Below, piece after piece: positions 53,367 through 61,720 of a stretch of DNA of 64,000 nucleotides (positions are counted from its first letter, which is position 1; each line of letters begins with the position of its first letter). The notes under the pieces were generated by a model, which searched no databases, had not been told where the DNA came from, and saw nothing but the letters and a program-made list of their open reading frames with translations. The position numbers and the translations under genes are program-made. Source of the DNA: Bacillota bacterium (lineage in GTDB: Bacteria; Bacillota; Clostridia; Lachnospirales; Lachnospiraceae); the NCBI GenBank assembly GCA_023402845.1, contig JAEYFP010000022.1:62001-126000 (forward strand), read 5' to 3'.

Positions 53367-55085
53367 ATGAAAAATAAATGGATTCGAATTTTAATGAGTA
53401 CAATACTTGTAAGCAGCCTGCTGTACGGCTGTACATCAAATGAGACTGCGGTGGCACAGGGTACCCTTTCTGAAGCAGAGAAAGAAAATCAGGAGGATGC
53501 GAAGGCATCCGGATCAGAAATTACAGCTGAGGGGGATGAGCTGTTTACGGAGAGAGATTATGAAACGGACTATGAGGAAGCCGAGAGTATCAGGATTGTA
53601 TTGTCCGACAGCGGAATTGAAGCAGGAGACGGAGTGGCGGTAGAAAATATGACTGTGACGATTATGGATGAGGGTACTTATATTGTGAGCGGCAATTTAT
53701 CGGATGGACAGCTGATTGTGGACGCGGCAGAGAGTGCAAAAATACATCTGGTATTTGATAACACAGAAATCAGCAGCGCTGATTCTGCTCCGGTATATAT
53801 CAAACAAGCGGATAAGGTGTTTCTTACACTTGCCGACGGAACAACGAATATACTTGCCTCGTCGAGCACATTTGCACAGACGGAGGAAGAGGGCGACAAT
53901 ATTGATGCGGTAATTTTTTCGAAAGCTGATCTGACGCTGAATGGAAATGGAAGTCTGCAGATCACTACGGACTCGGGAAACGGTATCACCTCAAAGGATG
54001 ATCTTGTATTTACCGGCGGCAGCTATATTGTGAATGCGGGGAACCACGGATTAGAGGGAAAAGACAGTGTCAGAATCGCGGCGGGGGCTTATACGATTAC
54101 AGCGGACAGTGACGGAATTCATAGCGATAACAACGAGGATGAGGGCAAGGGCTTTGTTTATCTTTTGGATGGAGAATTGACGATCAACGCGGCAGATGAT
54201 GGCATTCATGCCGAAAATAATGTGACAATTGACGGCGGCACGGTTACGGTTGCGGATGGATATGAGGGGATTGAGGGAAGGACGATCAATATCAACGGAG
54301 GAACGATCAATGTAGCTGTTTCGGACGATGGTTTAAATGCGGCGGGGGGCAACGACAGTTCCGGAATGCAGGGAGGAGATTTCCCGGATGTGCAGATGCA
54401 GGGCGATACGTCCGAGTTCTATATTCGTATTACAGGCGGAACAATTACGATTACTGCGGGAGGTGACGGTATCGACTCGAACGGCAGCCTTTATGTATCC
54501 GGTGGAGAAACGTACATTTCAGGACCTACAAATAGCGCGAACGGTGCACTCGATTACAACGGAACGGGAGAAATTACGGGAGGAATTTTTATTGCGGCAG
54601 GAGCGAGCGGCATGGCGATGAATTTCTCGGACAGCTCGACACAAGGGTCAATTCTTGTAATGGCATCCGAGGCACAGACAGGTGCTGTTGTGCTAATGGA
54701 TGAAGGCGGAACGGAGCTGCTTCGTTTTACGCCGGCAAGAGAATATGAGTCTGTTTTAATCAGTGTCCCGGAAATTACGTCAGACGGCTCCTTTCAGGTG
54801 GCTATGGGAGAGGAAACACAGGAAATTACGATGAACGGGCTGCTTTATGGTACAGGCTCGGGAATTGGCGGACGCGGAAACGGAAGGAATGGAGCCGGAG
54901 GAACAGGAGAAGAGATGATGACGCCTCCGGACGACATGGAATTGCCTGACGGAGCAGGGGCGATGGCGCCTCCTGATGGAGACGGATCAATGCAGGCGCC
55001 GGATGGACAACTGGGAGGTCGGGGCGGCAGCCCGGAAAAGGGAGCCCCCGGCGGACAGGACGAGCAGACGGGTTCAACCGAGTAG
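53367..55085 (+). CDS. Cthe_2159-like (DUF4353) carbohydrate-binding lipoprotein
   Basis: Exported lipoprotein with lipobox LLYGC (C22), an acidic linker, then a right-handed beta-helix (about 95-430) rich in DGI, GGTI and NADDGI turns (ITSKDDLVFTGGS, LTINAADDGIHAENNVTIDGG, ITGGTITITAGGDGIDSNGSL), the Cthe_2159 fold known for cellulose/pectin binding. A Gly/Arg and PPD/PDG-repeat tail (about 490-572) is probably disordered. 572 aa. Third gene of the VTC-DUF4956 module; in related loci CotH-type proteins occupy this slot. Ligand here unknown. Confidence 0.86.
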   Translation: MKNKWIRILMSTILVSSLLYGCTSNETAVAQGTLSEAEKENQEDAKASGSEITAEGDELFTERDYETDYEEAESIRIVLSDSGIEAGDGVAVENMTVTIMDEGTYIVSGNLSDGQLIVDAAESAKIHLVFDNTEISSADSAPVYIKQADKVFLTLADGTTNILASSSTFAQTEEEGDNIDAVIFSKADLTLNGNGSLQITTDSGNGITSKDDLVFTGGSYIVNAGNHGLEGKDSVRIAAGAYTITADSDGIHSDNNEDEGKGFVYLLDGELTINAADDGIHAENNVTIDGGTVTVADGYEGIEGRTININGGTINVAVSDDGLNAAGGNDSSGMQGGDFPDVQMQGDTSEFYIRITGGTITITAGGDGIDSNGSLYVSGGETYISGPTNSANGALDYNGTGEITGGIFIAAGASGMAMNFSDSSTQGSILVMASEAQTGAVVLMDEGGTELLRFTPAREYESVLISVPEITSDGSFQVAMGEETQEITMNGLLYGTGSGIGGRGNGRNGAGGTGEEMMTPPDDMELPDGAGAMAPPDGDGSMQAPDGQLGGRGGSPEKGAPGGQDEQTGSTE

Positions 55086-55205
55086 CGCAAAAGACAGATG
55101 GGCGGCAGGCAGCAAAGAGATTATGGGTAAATCACAGATCAGTGTCAGATTGGAAAAAAAAATCTATACTAATGGTAGAAAGCAAATTGTTTTCAGGAGG
55201 CCAAG

Positions 55206-55802
55206 ATGGCAGTTGATTTTAGAACAAGTGAAACAAGTTTAAATCTGATGAGGGCGTTTGCGGGAGAAAGTCAGGCGAAAAGCCGATATACAATCTTTGC
55301 GGAAATATCGAGAGATGAATTGCTTCCCGTAATCGAGTATTTATTCCAGTATACGGCAGCTCAGGAAGGAGAGCATGCAAGGCTGTTTTACAATTATCTG
55401 GCCGAATTTTCAGGTGAAATGCTGCCGGTTGACGGAGACTATCCGGTCAACATTTCCCTTTCGGTACCGGAGCTTCTGAGGATGGCACAGCATACGGAAT
55501 ATGAGGAGTATGATATGATTTATTCAGGCTATGGACAGGTCGCCGAGGAAGAAGGATTTCCTGATATTGCCTATTCCTTTCGAATGGTGGCGGAAATTGA
55601 ACGGTATCACGGAGATCGATTCGGAAAATTTGCCGATCTGATGGAAACTGACAGGCTGTTTACTTCACCATACGAAACCGTTTGGACGTGCTTAAACTGC
55701 GGACATATTTACAGGGGAACCGATGTGCCGCCCACCTGTCCGGTTTGTCACAGGGTAAGAGGTTTTTATATCCGCCTTGATATGGCGCCGTTTCAGGATT
55801 AA
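55206..55802 (+). CDS. Rubrerythrin-type peroxidase
   Basis: Non-haem di-iron peroxide-detoxifying protein of anaerobes. A ferritin-like four-helix domain carries the iron ligands (LMRAFAGESQAKSRY, AAQEGEHARLF, AEEEGFPDIAYSF, EIERYHGDRF). A C-terminal rubredoxin-like knuckle follows (WTCLNCGHIY..PPTCPVCH, two CxxC pairs). 198 aa, typical. SD TCAGGAGG. The 120-base upstream spacer has no clear promoter or hairpin. Confidence 0.93.
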   Translation: MAVDFRTSETSLNLMRAFAGESQAKSRYTIFAEISRDELLPVIEYLFQYTAAQEGEHARLFYNYLAEFSGEMLPVDGDYPVNISLSVPELLRMAQHTEYEEYDMIYSGYGQVAEEEGFPDIAYSFRMVAEIERYHGDRFGKFADLMETDRLFTSPYETVWTCLNCGHIYRGTDVPPTCPVCHRVRGFYIRLDMAPFQD

Positions 55803-55847
55803 ACAAAAGAAAGGGCAAAAAGAGTCAAATATTCACAGCTATTGCAC

Positions 55848-55899
55848 TTATCACGGAAAGAGGAATCTGCTATACTATAACGGTATAAAGAGGAATCTG
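55848..55899 (+). promoter_or_regulatory. Promoter of the GH94 gene with a 13-bp direct repeat bracketing the -10
   Basis: TTATCA (55848-55853), 17 bases, TATACT (55871-55876). The exact 13-mer AAAGAGGAATCTG occurs at 55857-55869 and again at 55887-55899, 30 bp apart (about three helical turns), one copy in the spacer and one just after the start site. Such same-face placement is typical of a dimeric activator/repressor site. The regulator is unknown. Confidence 0.5.
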
Positions 55900-55939
55900 A
55901 TAATGCGGCAGCTGTGTTTTTGGCGGAATGGAGAACAGG

Positions 55940-58330
55940 ATGCAATATGGACATTTTGATAATGAAAACAGGGAATATGTGATTGACAGGGTGGATTTGC
56001 CGACGTCATGGACGAACTATCTGGGGGTACAAAATCTCTGTGCCGTTGTGAATCACACGGCGGGCGGATATTTGTTTTATAAGTCTCCGGAATATCACCG
56101 AATTACTCGCTTTCGGGGAAACGGTGTTCCGATGGACCGGCCGGGGCATTACGTATATATCCGGGATGATGAGGATGGCGATTACTGGAGTATTTCCTGG
56201 CAGCCTGTCGGAAAGCCGCTCGGACAGGCCGCATACCGCTGCCGACACGGACTTTCCTATACGGTTTATGAATGCGATTATAAGGGCATTCAGGCGTCCC
56301 AAATGCTAACCGTTCCGCTTGATGAAAATGTCGAGCTTTGGGATGTAAAAATAAAAAACACAAGCGAAACGGAGCGCAGTCTGCGCGTCTTTTCTTATTG
56401 TGAATTTTCGTTCCATCACGTTGCGATTGATAACCAGAATTTTCAGATGAGCATGTATTGCGCAGGGAGTGATTATGAGGACGGCATCATAGAGCATGAT
56501 TTATTCTATGAAGAGTTTGGATTTCAGTATTTTGCATGCAGCGAGGAGCCGGACGGTTTCGACAGTCTCAGAGACAGCTTCTTGGGATCCTACAGGACGG
56601 AGAGCAACCCGATTGCGGTGGAAAACGGCGTGTGTGCCGGCTCCTTTGAGAAGGGTAATAATCATTGCGGTGCGCTCATGAAGAAGCTTACACTGAAACC
56701 GGGTGAAGAGGTACGAATTATTTTTTTACTCGGGGAAGGAAACCGGGAAAAAGGGAAAAAAATCAGAGAGCAATTCAGTGTGCCGGGCGCGGCGGATGCC
56801 GCTTATCGTAAGCTGAGAAATTATTGGGAAGAAAAGCAGAACAAACTTCAGATCCGGACACCGAATGAAGGTATGAACACACTAATCAACATATGGACGC
56901 TCTATCAGGCTGAAATCAACGTCATGTTTTCACGATTTGCTTCGTTTATCGAGGTGGGCGGCAGAACCGGACTTGGTTACCGGGATACGGCGCAGGATGC
57001 GATGACGATTCCCCATTCGAATCCAAAGATGTGCAAAAAGCGCATCACACAGCTTTTAAAGGGCCTTGTGAAACAAGGCTACGGACTGCATCTGTTTGAG
57101 CCGGAATGGTTCGAACCGGATACCTCAGCAAAGCCGTTTCAATCGCCGACGGTTGTTCCGACGCCGAATCGGGCGGATATGATTCATGGAATCAAGGATG
57201 CCTGCTCCGACGACGCGCTCTGGCTTGTCGGCTCTATAGTGGAATATATTAAGGAAACGGGAGAACTTTCCTTTGCGGACGAAGTAATTACCTATGCGGA
57301 TGGCGGAGAAGGAACTGTTTATGAACATATAAAGCAAATTCTTGAATTTTCAGCCGAGCAGGTCGGGCAGACGGGCATCTGCAAAGGGCTTCGGGCCGAC
57401 TGGAATGACTGCCTGAACCTTGGCGGCGGAGAAAGTGCGCTCGTCTCCTTTTTACATTACTGGGCACTGAATTATTTTATTGAGCTGGCAGAAAAGCTGG
57501 AGCGGACAGAAGATGTATCTCGCTACAGGAAAATGGCGGCGCATGTGAAGAATGTGTGCGATACGCAGCTTTGGGATGAGGAGTGGTTTATCCGCGGTGT
57601 AACAAAGAACGGAAAGAAAATCGGCACGAAGCAGGATGCGGAGGGCAAAATCCATTTGGAGAGCAATGCATGGGCTGTTCTTTCCGGAGCGGAAGTAGGT
57701 GAAAAGGGGCGAAGGGCGATGGACAGTGTGGGGCAGTATTTATATACGCCTTATGGGCTCATGCTGAACGGCCCCTCCTATACGGTTCCCGATGATGATA
57801 TTGGATTTGTGACAAGAGTATATCCGGGTGTGAAGGAGAACGGCGCGGTATTTTCCCATCCGAACCCATGGGCATGGGCAGCGGAATGTATGCTTGGAAG
57901 AGGTGACCGGGCGATGAAATATTACGATGCGCTTTCGCCGTACAATCAAAATGATCTGATTGAGATCAGAGAAGCGGAGCCGTATTCCTACTGTCAGTTT
58001 ATTATGGGAAAAGAACACAGTGCATATGGCCGTGCAAGACATCCGTTCATGACAGGAACAGGTGGCTGGGCTTATTTTTCGGCAACACGCTATATGCTCG
58101 GCATCCGGCCACAGTTTGATGAACTCGTGATTGATCCGTGTATTCCGGCAGACTGGAAGGGATTTTGTGTAACACGGGAATGGTGCGGAGCAGTCTATGA
58201 GATCTGCGTATCGAATCCGGACGGGGTAATGAAGGGTGTTAAGGAAATCAGACTGGATGGAATGAGTGTAAAGAAGGTTTCTAAACTGACAGCGGGCTTG
58301 CGCTGCCGCATTGATGTCATCATGGGATAG
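55940..58330 (+). CDS. chbP: GH94 disaccharide phosphorylase, probably N,N'-diacetylchitobiose phosphorylase
   Basis: Inverting phosphorylase that splits a beta-1,4 disaccharide with phosphate into a sugar 1-phosphate plus a free sugar, in the cytoplasm. The chain has the GH94 layout: N-terminal beta-sandwich (about 1-270), helical linker, (alpha/alpha)6 barrel (about 310-730) and C-terminal beta segment. The general acid is D487 in GLRADWNDCLNLGGGES. The segments YWSISWQPVGK, EVGGRTGLGYRDTAQDAM and SPTVVPTPN resemble, from memory, Vibrio chitobiose phosphorylase more than cellobiose phosphorylase. ATG 55940 (MQYGHFDNENREYV) has GGAG six bases upstream; ATG 55928 would add four residues. 796 aa. 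Cellobionate or another substrate is possible. Confidence 0.85.
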   Translation: MQYGHFDNENREYVIDRVDLPTSWTNYLGVQNLCAVVNHTAGGYLFYKSPEYHRITRFRGNGVPMDRPGHYVYIRDDEDGDYWSISWQPVGKPLGQAAYRCRHGLSYTVYECDYKGIQASQMLTVPLDENVELWDVKIKNTSETERSLRVFSYCEFSFHHVAIDNQNFQMSMYCAGSDYEDGIIEHDLFYEEFGFQYFACSEEPDGFDSLRDSFLGSYRTESNPIAVENGVCAGSFEKGNNHCGALMKKLTLKPGEEVRIIFLLGEGNREKGKKIREQFSVPGAADAAYRKLRNYWEEKQNKLQIRTPNEGMNTLINIWTLYQAEINVMFSRFASFIEVGGRTGLGYRDTAQDAMTIPHSNPKMCKKRITQLLKGLVKQGYGLHLFEPEWFEPDTSAKPFQSPTVVPTPNRADMIHGIKDACSDDALWLVGSIVEYIKETGELSFADEVITYADGGEGTVYEHIKQILEFSAEQVGQTGICKGLRADWNDCLNLGGGESALVSFLHYWALNYFIELAEKLERTEDVSRYRKMAAHVKNVCDTQLWDEEWFIRGVTKNGKKIGTKQDAEGKIHLESNAWAVLSGAEVGEKGRRAMDSVGQYLYTPYGLMLNGPSYTVPDDDIGFVTRVYPGVKENGAVFSHPNPWAWAAECMLGRGDRAMKYYDALSPYNQNDLIEIREAEPYSYCQFIMGKEHSAYGRARHPFMTGTGGWAYFSATRYMLGIRPQFDELVIDPCIPADWKGFCVTREWCGAVYEICVSNPDGVMKGVKEIRLDGMSVKKVSKLTAGLRCRIDVIMG

Positions 58331-58344
58331 GGAGAGGATACATT

Positions 58345-59778
58345 ATGATCAAGTTTGGGACAGGCGGTTTCAGGGCCATTATCGGAGATGAATTTACAAA
58401 AGCAAATATCCGGCTTCTTTCGAGGGCTCTTGCGGATAAGATGAAGCAGGAAGGCGTTGCTGAAAGAGGGATTGTCATTGGTTATGACAGGAGATTTTTA
58501 TCGAAAGAGGCAATGCAGTGGGCGGCAGAGGTGTTTGCCGCGGAGGGGATTAAGGCATCTCTCGTGAATAGATCCGGACCAACGCCGCTTATCATGTTTT
58601 ATGTGATGAAATATGAGCTTCCCTATGGAATGATGATCACCGCAAGTCATAATCCCGCCATTTACAACGGCGTCAAGGTGTTTACATACGGCGGCAGGGA
58701 TGCGGACGAAACACAGACGAAGGAAATTGAAGAGTATCTTGCGAGACTTGACAGGGAAAGTATGACAGTTACTTCGATGGAATATGCAAAAGGCATCGAA
58801 CAGGGGCTAATCGAGGAGATCTATCCGTTGAATGAATATTTGGATAATATTCTTTCGATGATTGATGTGAATATGATCAGAAGAAGAGGGTTAAAAATAG
58901 CGCTTGACCCGATGTATGGAGTCAGCGAAACGTCCTTGACGACGATATTTCATACGGCACGCTGCGAGGTGCAAACGATTAATGAACGCCACGATACGCT
59001 GTTTGGGGGAAAGCTTCCGGCACCGACTGCTTCTACACTGCGTACGCTGCAGAATTTCGTGCTGGATAATCGGTGTGACATCGGAATTGCGACGGACGGC
59101 GATGCAGACCGGATTGGTGTGATCGACGATACGGGGAGATTCCTGCATCCGAACGATATCCTCGTACTGCTTTATTATTATCTTGTCAAATATAAGGGCT
59201 GGCATGGACCGGTTGTGCGTAATATTGCGACAACCCACATGCTTGACCGCGTGGCGGAAAAATTCGGCGAGCATTGTTATGAGGTGCCGGTTGGCTTTAA
59301 ATATATTTCAGCCAAAATGGAAGAAACAGACGCGGTGCTTGGAGGGGAATCCTCTGGCGGTTTGACTGTGCGGGGACATATCAAGGGGAAGGACGGTATC
59401 TATGCCGCGGCCCTGCTTGCGGAAATGCTTGCCGTCACAAATAAGAAGCTTTCAGAAATTTACCGGGATATCGAGAGTGAGTGCGGCTGCATTTATATGG
59501 AGGAAAGAGATTACAAATTCAATCAGGAAAAAAAGGAGGCGGTCAGCCGCCTGATTCTGACGGAGAAAAAGCTTCCGGACCTGCCGTTTCTTATTAAAGA
59601 CATATCCTATCTGGACGGCTGCAAAGTATATTTTCAAAACGGCGGGTGGGTAGTCTGCCGCTTTTCAGGCACAGAACCGCTGCTTCGGATTTTTTGTGAA
59701 ATGCAGAATCCGGCTGATGCCAAGATAGTATGCGAGTTGTTTGAAACCTATTTATCCCTTGCATGGAAACCGTATTAA
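58345..59778 (+). CDS. Phosphohexomutase (phosphoglucomutase/phosphomannomutase family)
   Basis: Converts hexose 1-phosphate to 6-phosphate through a phosphoserine. The four domains are marked by S101 in ITASHNP (catalytic), D251/D253/D255 in DGDADR (Mg2+), GGESSGG (sugar specificity) and RFSGTEPLLR (phosphate binding). 477 aa. It starts 15 bases after the GH94 stop, so its substrate is very likely that enzyme's product: GlcNAc-1-P if the phosphorylase is a chitobiose phosphorylase, Glc-1-P if not. A phosphorylase-mutase pair is known in Vibrio chitin-catabolic clusters. Confidence 0.92.
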   Translation: MIKFGTGGFRAIIGDEFTKANIRLLSRALADKMKQEGVAERGIVIGYDRRFLSKEAMQWAAEVFAAEGIKASLVNRSGPTPLIMFYVMKYELPYGMMITASHNPAIYNGVKVFTYGGRDADETQTKEIEEYLARLDRESMTVTSMEYAKGIEQGLIEEIYPLNEYLDNILSMIDVNMIRRRGLKIALDPMYGVSETSLTTIFHTARCEVQTINERHDTLFGGKLPAPTASTLRTLQNFVLDNRCDIGIATDGDADRIGVIDDTGRFLHPNDILVLLYYYLVKYKGWHGPVVRNIATTHMLDRVAEKFGEHCYEVPVGFKYISAKMEETDAVLGGESSGGLTVRGHIKGKDGIYAAALLAEMLAVTNKKLSEIYRDIESECGCIYMEERDYKFNQEKKEAVSRLILTEKKLPDLPFLIKDISYLDGCKVYFQNGGWVVCRFSGTEPLLRIFCEMQNPADAKIVCELFETYLSLAWKPY

Positions 59779-59834
59779 AGCGCAAGCTGTGAGAAAGATA
59801 TCACAATAAACACCAATCCGAATAAGGAGAACAC

Positions 59835-61619
59835 ATGGGCAGACAAATGAAAGGAGTTTGGAAATTCTTGTATCAGAGGAGAGAATTGCGCTGGAGCATG
59901 ATTTTCATGTTGCTGCTTTGTTGGCTTCTGCCCTTAATGCTTTTAAGCTTTGCCATATTTACGACTGTGTCGAAGGGAATTAATTCTCAGATTGAACGCA
60001 CGATCGTTTCCTCTATGGATAACGCGATGGAGGTTTATCTGATGCAGGTATCGGACGCGGTGACCGCATCAAAGAATGCTTCCTATATGCCGACAGTGAA
60101 AGACAGCTGGGCACAGTATAAAGCGGATGGCAGTGCAATCGACCTCTATGAGAGAGTGACGCTGTTCCTCGCGCAGCAATATCGCTATAATGAAGCTTTT
60201 ATGTGTACAATGCTCTATTTTACCGATATGCCGGAAAATATTTTTTATACCTATGCCTATTCGCTCGGCGGAAATTATGCGGGTGTCAGCGAATTTAAGG
60301 AAAACGGACGAGCGGCAGTGGATGCCTGCACAAAGGAACTCGATACGGATACGGTATTACTGAATGTCGGAGACCGAATCTATCTGATCAGAAATTTGAT
60401 GAATGCTTCCTATGAGCCATATGCGGTCATTCTTTCAGAAATCAACCAAGACGTTATGTTTCAGGGATTTGAAAGCGTCTGGGGCTATGAGGATATGGAA
60501 CTGCTTTCGGACGGCGAGGTGCTGCTAAAGGCAGAGGACTCGGAAGGGTTTGCTGAATTTAGGGAAAAGGAGCTGATAACCGCACGCACTGAAAGTATTT
60601 ATCGCAAAATAGGAGATGAGCACTGGGTATATCGGCAGGCCAAGCAGGATGGACATCAGGTGATGGCAATCGTGAAATTGGATGCAAAAACGATCGTGGA
60701 CGGCGTGGATGCGGTCCAATATGTGTTTGTTCTTCTTGTGATTTTTATGATTCCATTGATTGCACTTGTGCTGCTGTTTTTTGAACGGTGCGTGACAAAG
60801 CCTGTTAATAAGCTTGTATCTGCCGCCCATGAAATTACGGAGAGAAATTACGGGCATCAGATCAGGCAGATTGATAACAGCAGGGAGTTTGCCTATCTGG
60901 ATGAAGCTTTCAACCGGATGAGCGCAGAGCTTAAGCATCAGTTTGAACAGATTTATCTGGAGGAGCTGGCGCTTAAAGATGCGAATATCATGGCGCTGCA
61001 ATCGCAGATCAACCCGCATTTTTTGAATAATACACTGGAAATTATTAATTGGGAAGCCCGAATGAATGAAAACGAAAAGGTATGCGGGATGATCGAGGCA
61101 CTATCAACGATGCTTGCGGCGACAATGAACAGGAAGAAGCAGCAGCTCGTTCCGCTGTCGGAGGAATTGAGCTATGTCGATGCCTATTTGTATATTATTA
61201 AGCAGCGCTATGGAGAAAAATTTCAATATGAGGAGCAGGTTGACGAGTCACTTCTGCATGTGGAGGTGCCCCGGCTGATTGTCCAGCCGATCATCGAGAA
61301 TGCTGTGGAGCATGGTATGAATGCGATGCGTCAGGGGAAGGTAACACTGCGTGTATTTCAAAAGGGAGAAAAGCTTTATATCGAGATCATGGACGACGGA
61401 ACGCTGAGCGATGCCGACCGGGAGAGAATAGATCTTCTGCTTGCAGACAGTGAAATTAAGGATTCTGTAGGTTCGACAAGCCTTGGAATACGAAATGTGA
61501 ACCGGCGCCTCAAGATTATTTACGGAGAAGAATGCGGGCTTGTCATTGGTACAAATGACGAAAATCATACGATCAGTACGTTGATTATCAGTATGAATAG
61601 ACAGGAAGAACAAGGATAG
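59835..61619 (+). CDS. YesM/LytS-type sensor histidine kinase
   Basis: Membrane kinase typical of sugar-uptake loci in Clostridia. TM1 (about 21-43), an extracellular sensor of about 250 residues, TM2 (about 296-320), HAMP (about 320-372), and a His_kinase/HATPase pair with H395 in QINPHFLNN and the N/G boxes IVQPIIENAVEHG, IMDDGTLS and STSLGIRNVNRRL. 594 aa. The partner response regulator, usually an AraC-type YesN protein next door, is not in the window. Position between the mutase and the sugar-binding lipoprotein suggests it senses the imported sugar. Confidence 0.92.
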   Translation: MGRQMKGVWKFLYQRRELRWSMIFMLLLCWLLPLMLLSFAIFTTVSKGINSQIERTIVSSMDNAMEVYLMQVSDAVTASKNASYMPTVKDSWAQYKADGSAIDLYERVTLFLAQQYRYNEAFMCTMLYFTDMPENIFYTYAYSLGGNYAGVSEFKENGRAAVDACTKELDTDTVLLNVGDRIYLIRNLMNASYEPYAVILSEINQDVMFQGFESVWGYEDMELLSDGEVLLKAEDSEGFAEFREKELITARTESIYRKIGDEHWVYRQAKQDGHQVMAIVKLDAKTIVDGVDAVQYVFVLLVIFMIPLIALVLLFFERCVTKPVNKLVSAAHEITERNYGHQIRQIDNSREFAYLDEAFNRMSAELKHQFEQIYLEELALKDANIMALQSQINPHFLNNTLEIINWEARMNENEKVCGMIEALSTMLAATMNRKKQQLVPLSEELSYVDAYLYIIKQRYGEKFQYEEQVDESLLHVEVPRLIVQPIIENAVEHGMNAMRQGKVTLRVFQKGEKLYIEIMDDGTLSDADRERIDLLLADSEIKDSVGSTSLGIRNVNRRLKIIYGEECGLVIGTNDENHTISTLIISMNRQEEQG

Positions 61620-61642
61620 ACAATTAATCGCAAGTGCAATCA

Positions 61643-61696
61643 TTCCCATTTTTTATAAAAATTTTTATGATAGAAGCAGATGATAATAATATCATC
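61643..61696 (+). promoter_or_regulatory. Promoter and palindromic operator before the sugar-binding protein gene
   Basis: TTCCCA (61643-61648), 17 bases, TATGAT (61666-61671). The 14-bp palindrome ATAAAAATTTTTAT (61655-61668) overlaps the -10, and GATGATA-ATAA-TATCATC (61679-61696) is a perfect 7-bp inverted repeat right after the expected start site. Good candidate for sugar-responsive control; the binding protein is unknown. Confidence 0.45.
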
Positions 61697-61720
61697 AATA
61701 AAATATTGGGAGGAATTATC

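Noticed and set aside
55777..55959. 60-codon frame between the rubrerythrin and GH94 genes
   Set aside because: Overlaps the rubrerythrin 3' end and the promoter region; no SD and no domain.
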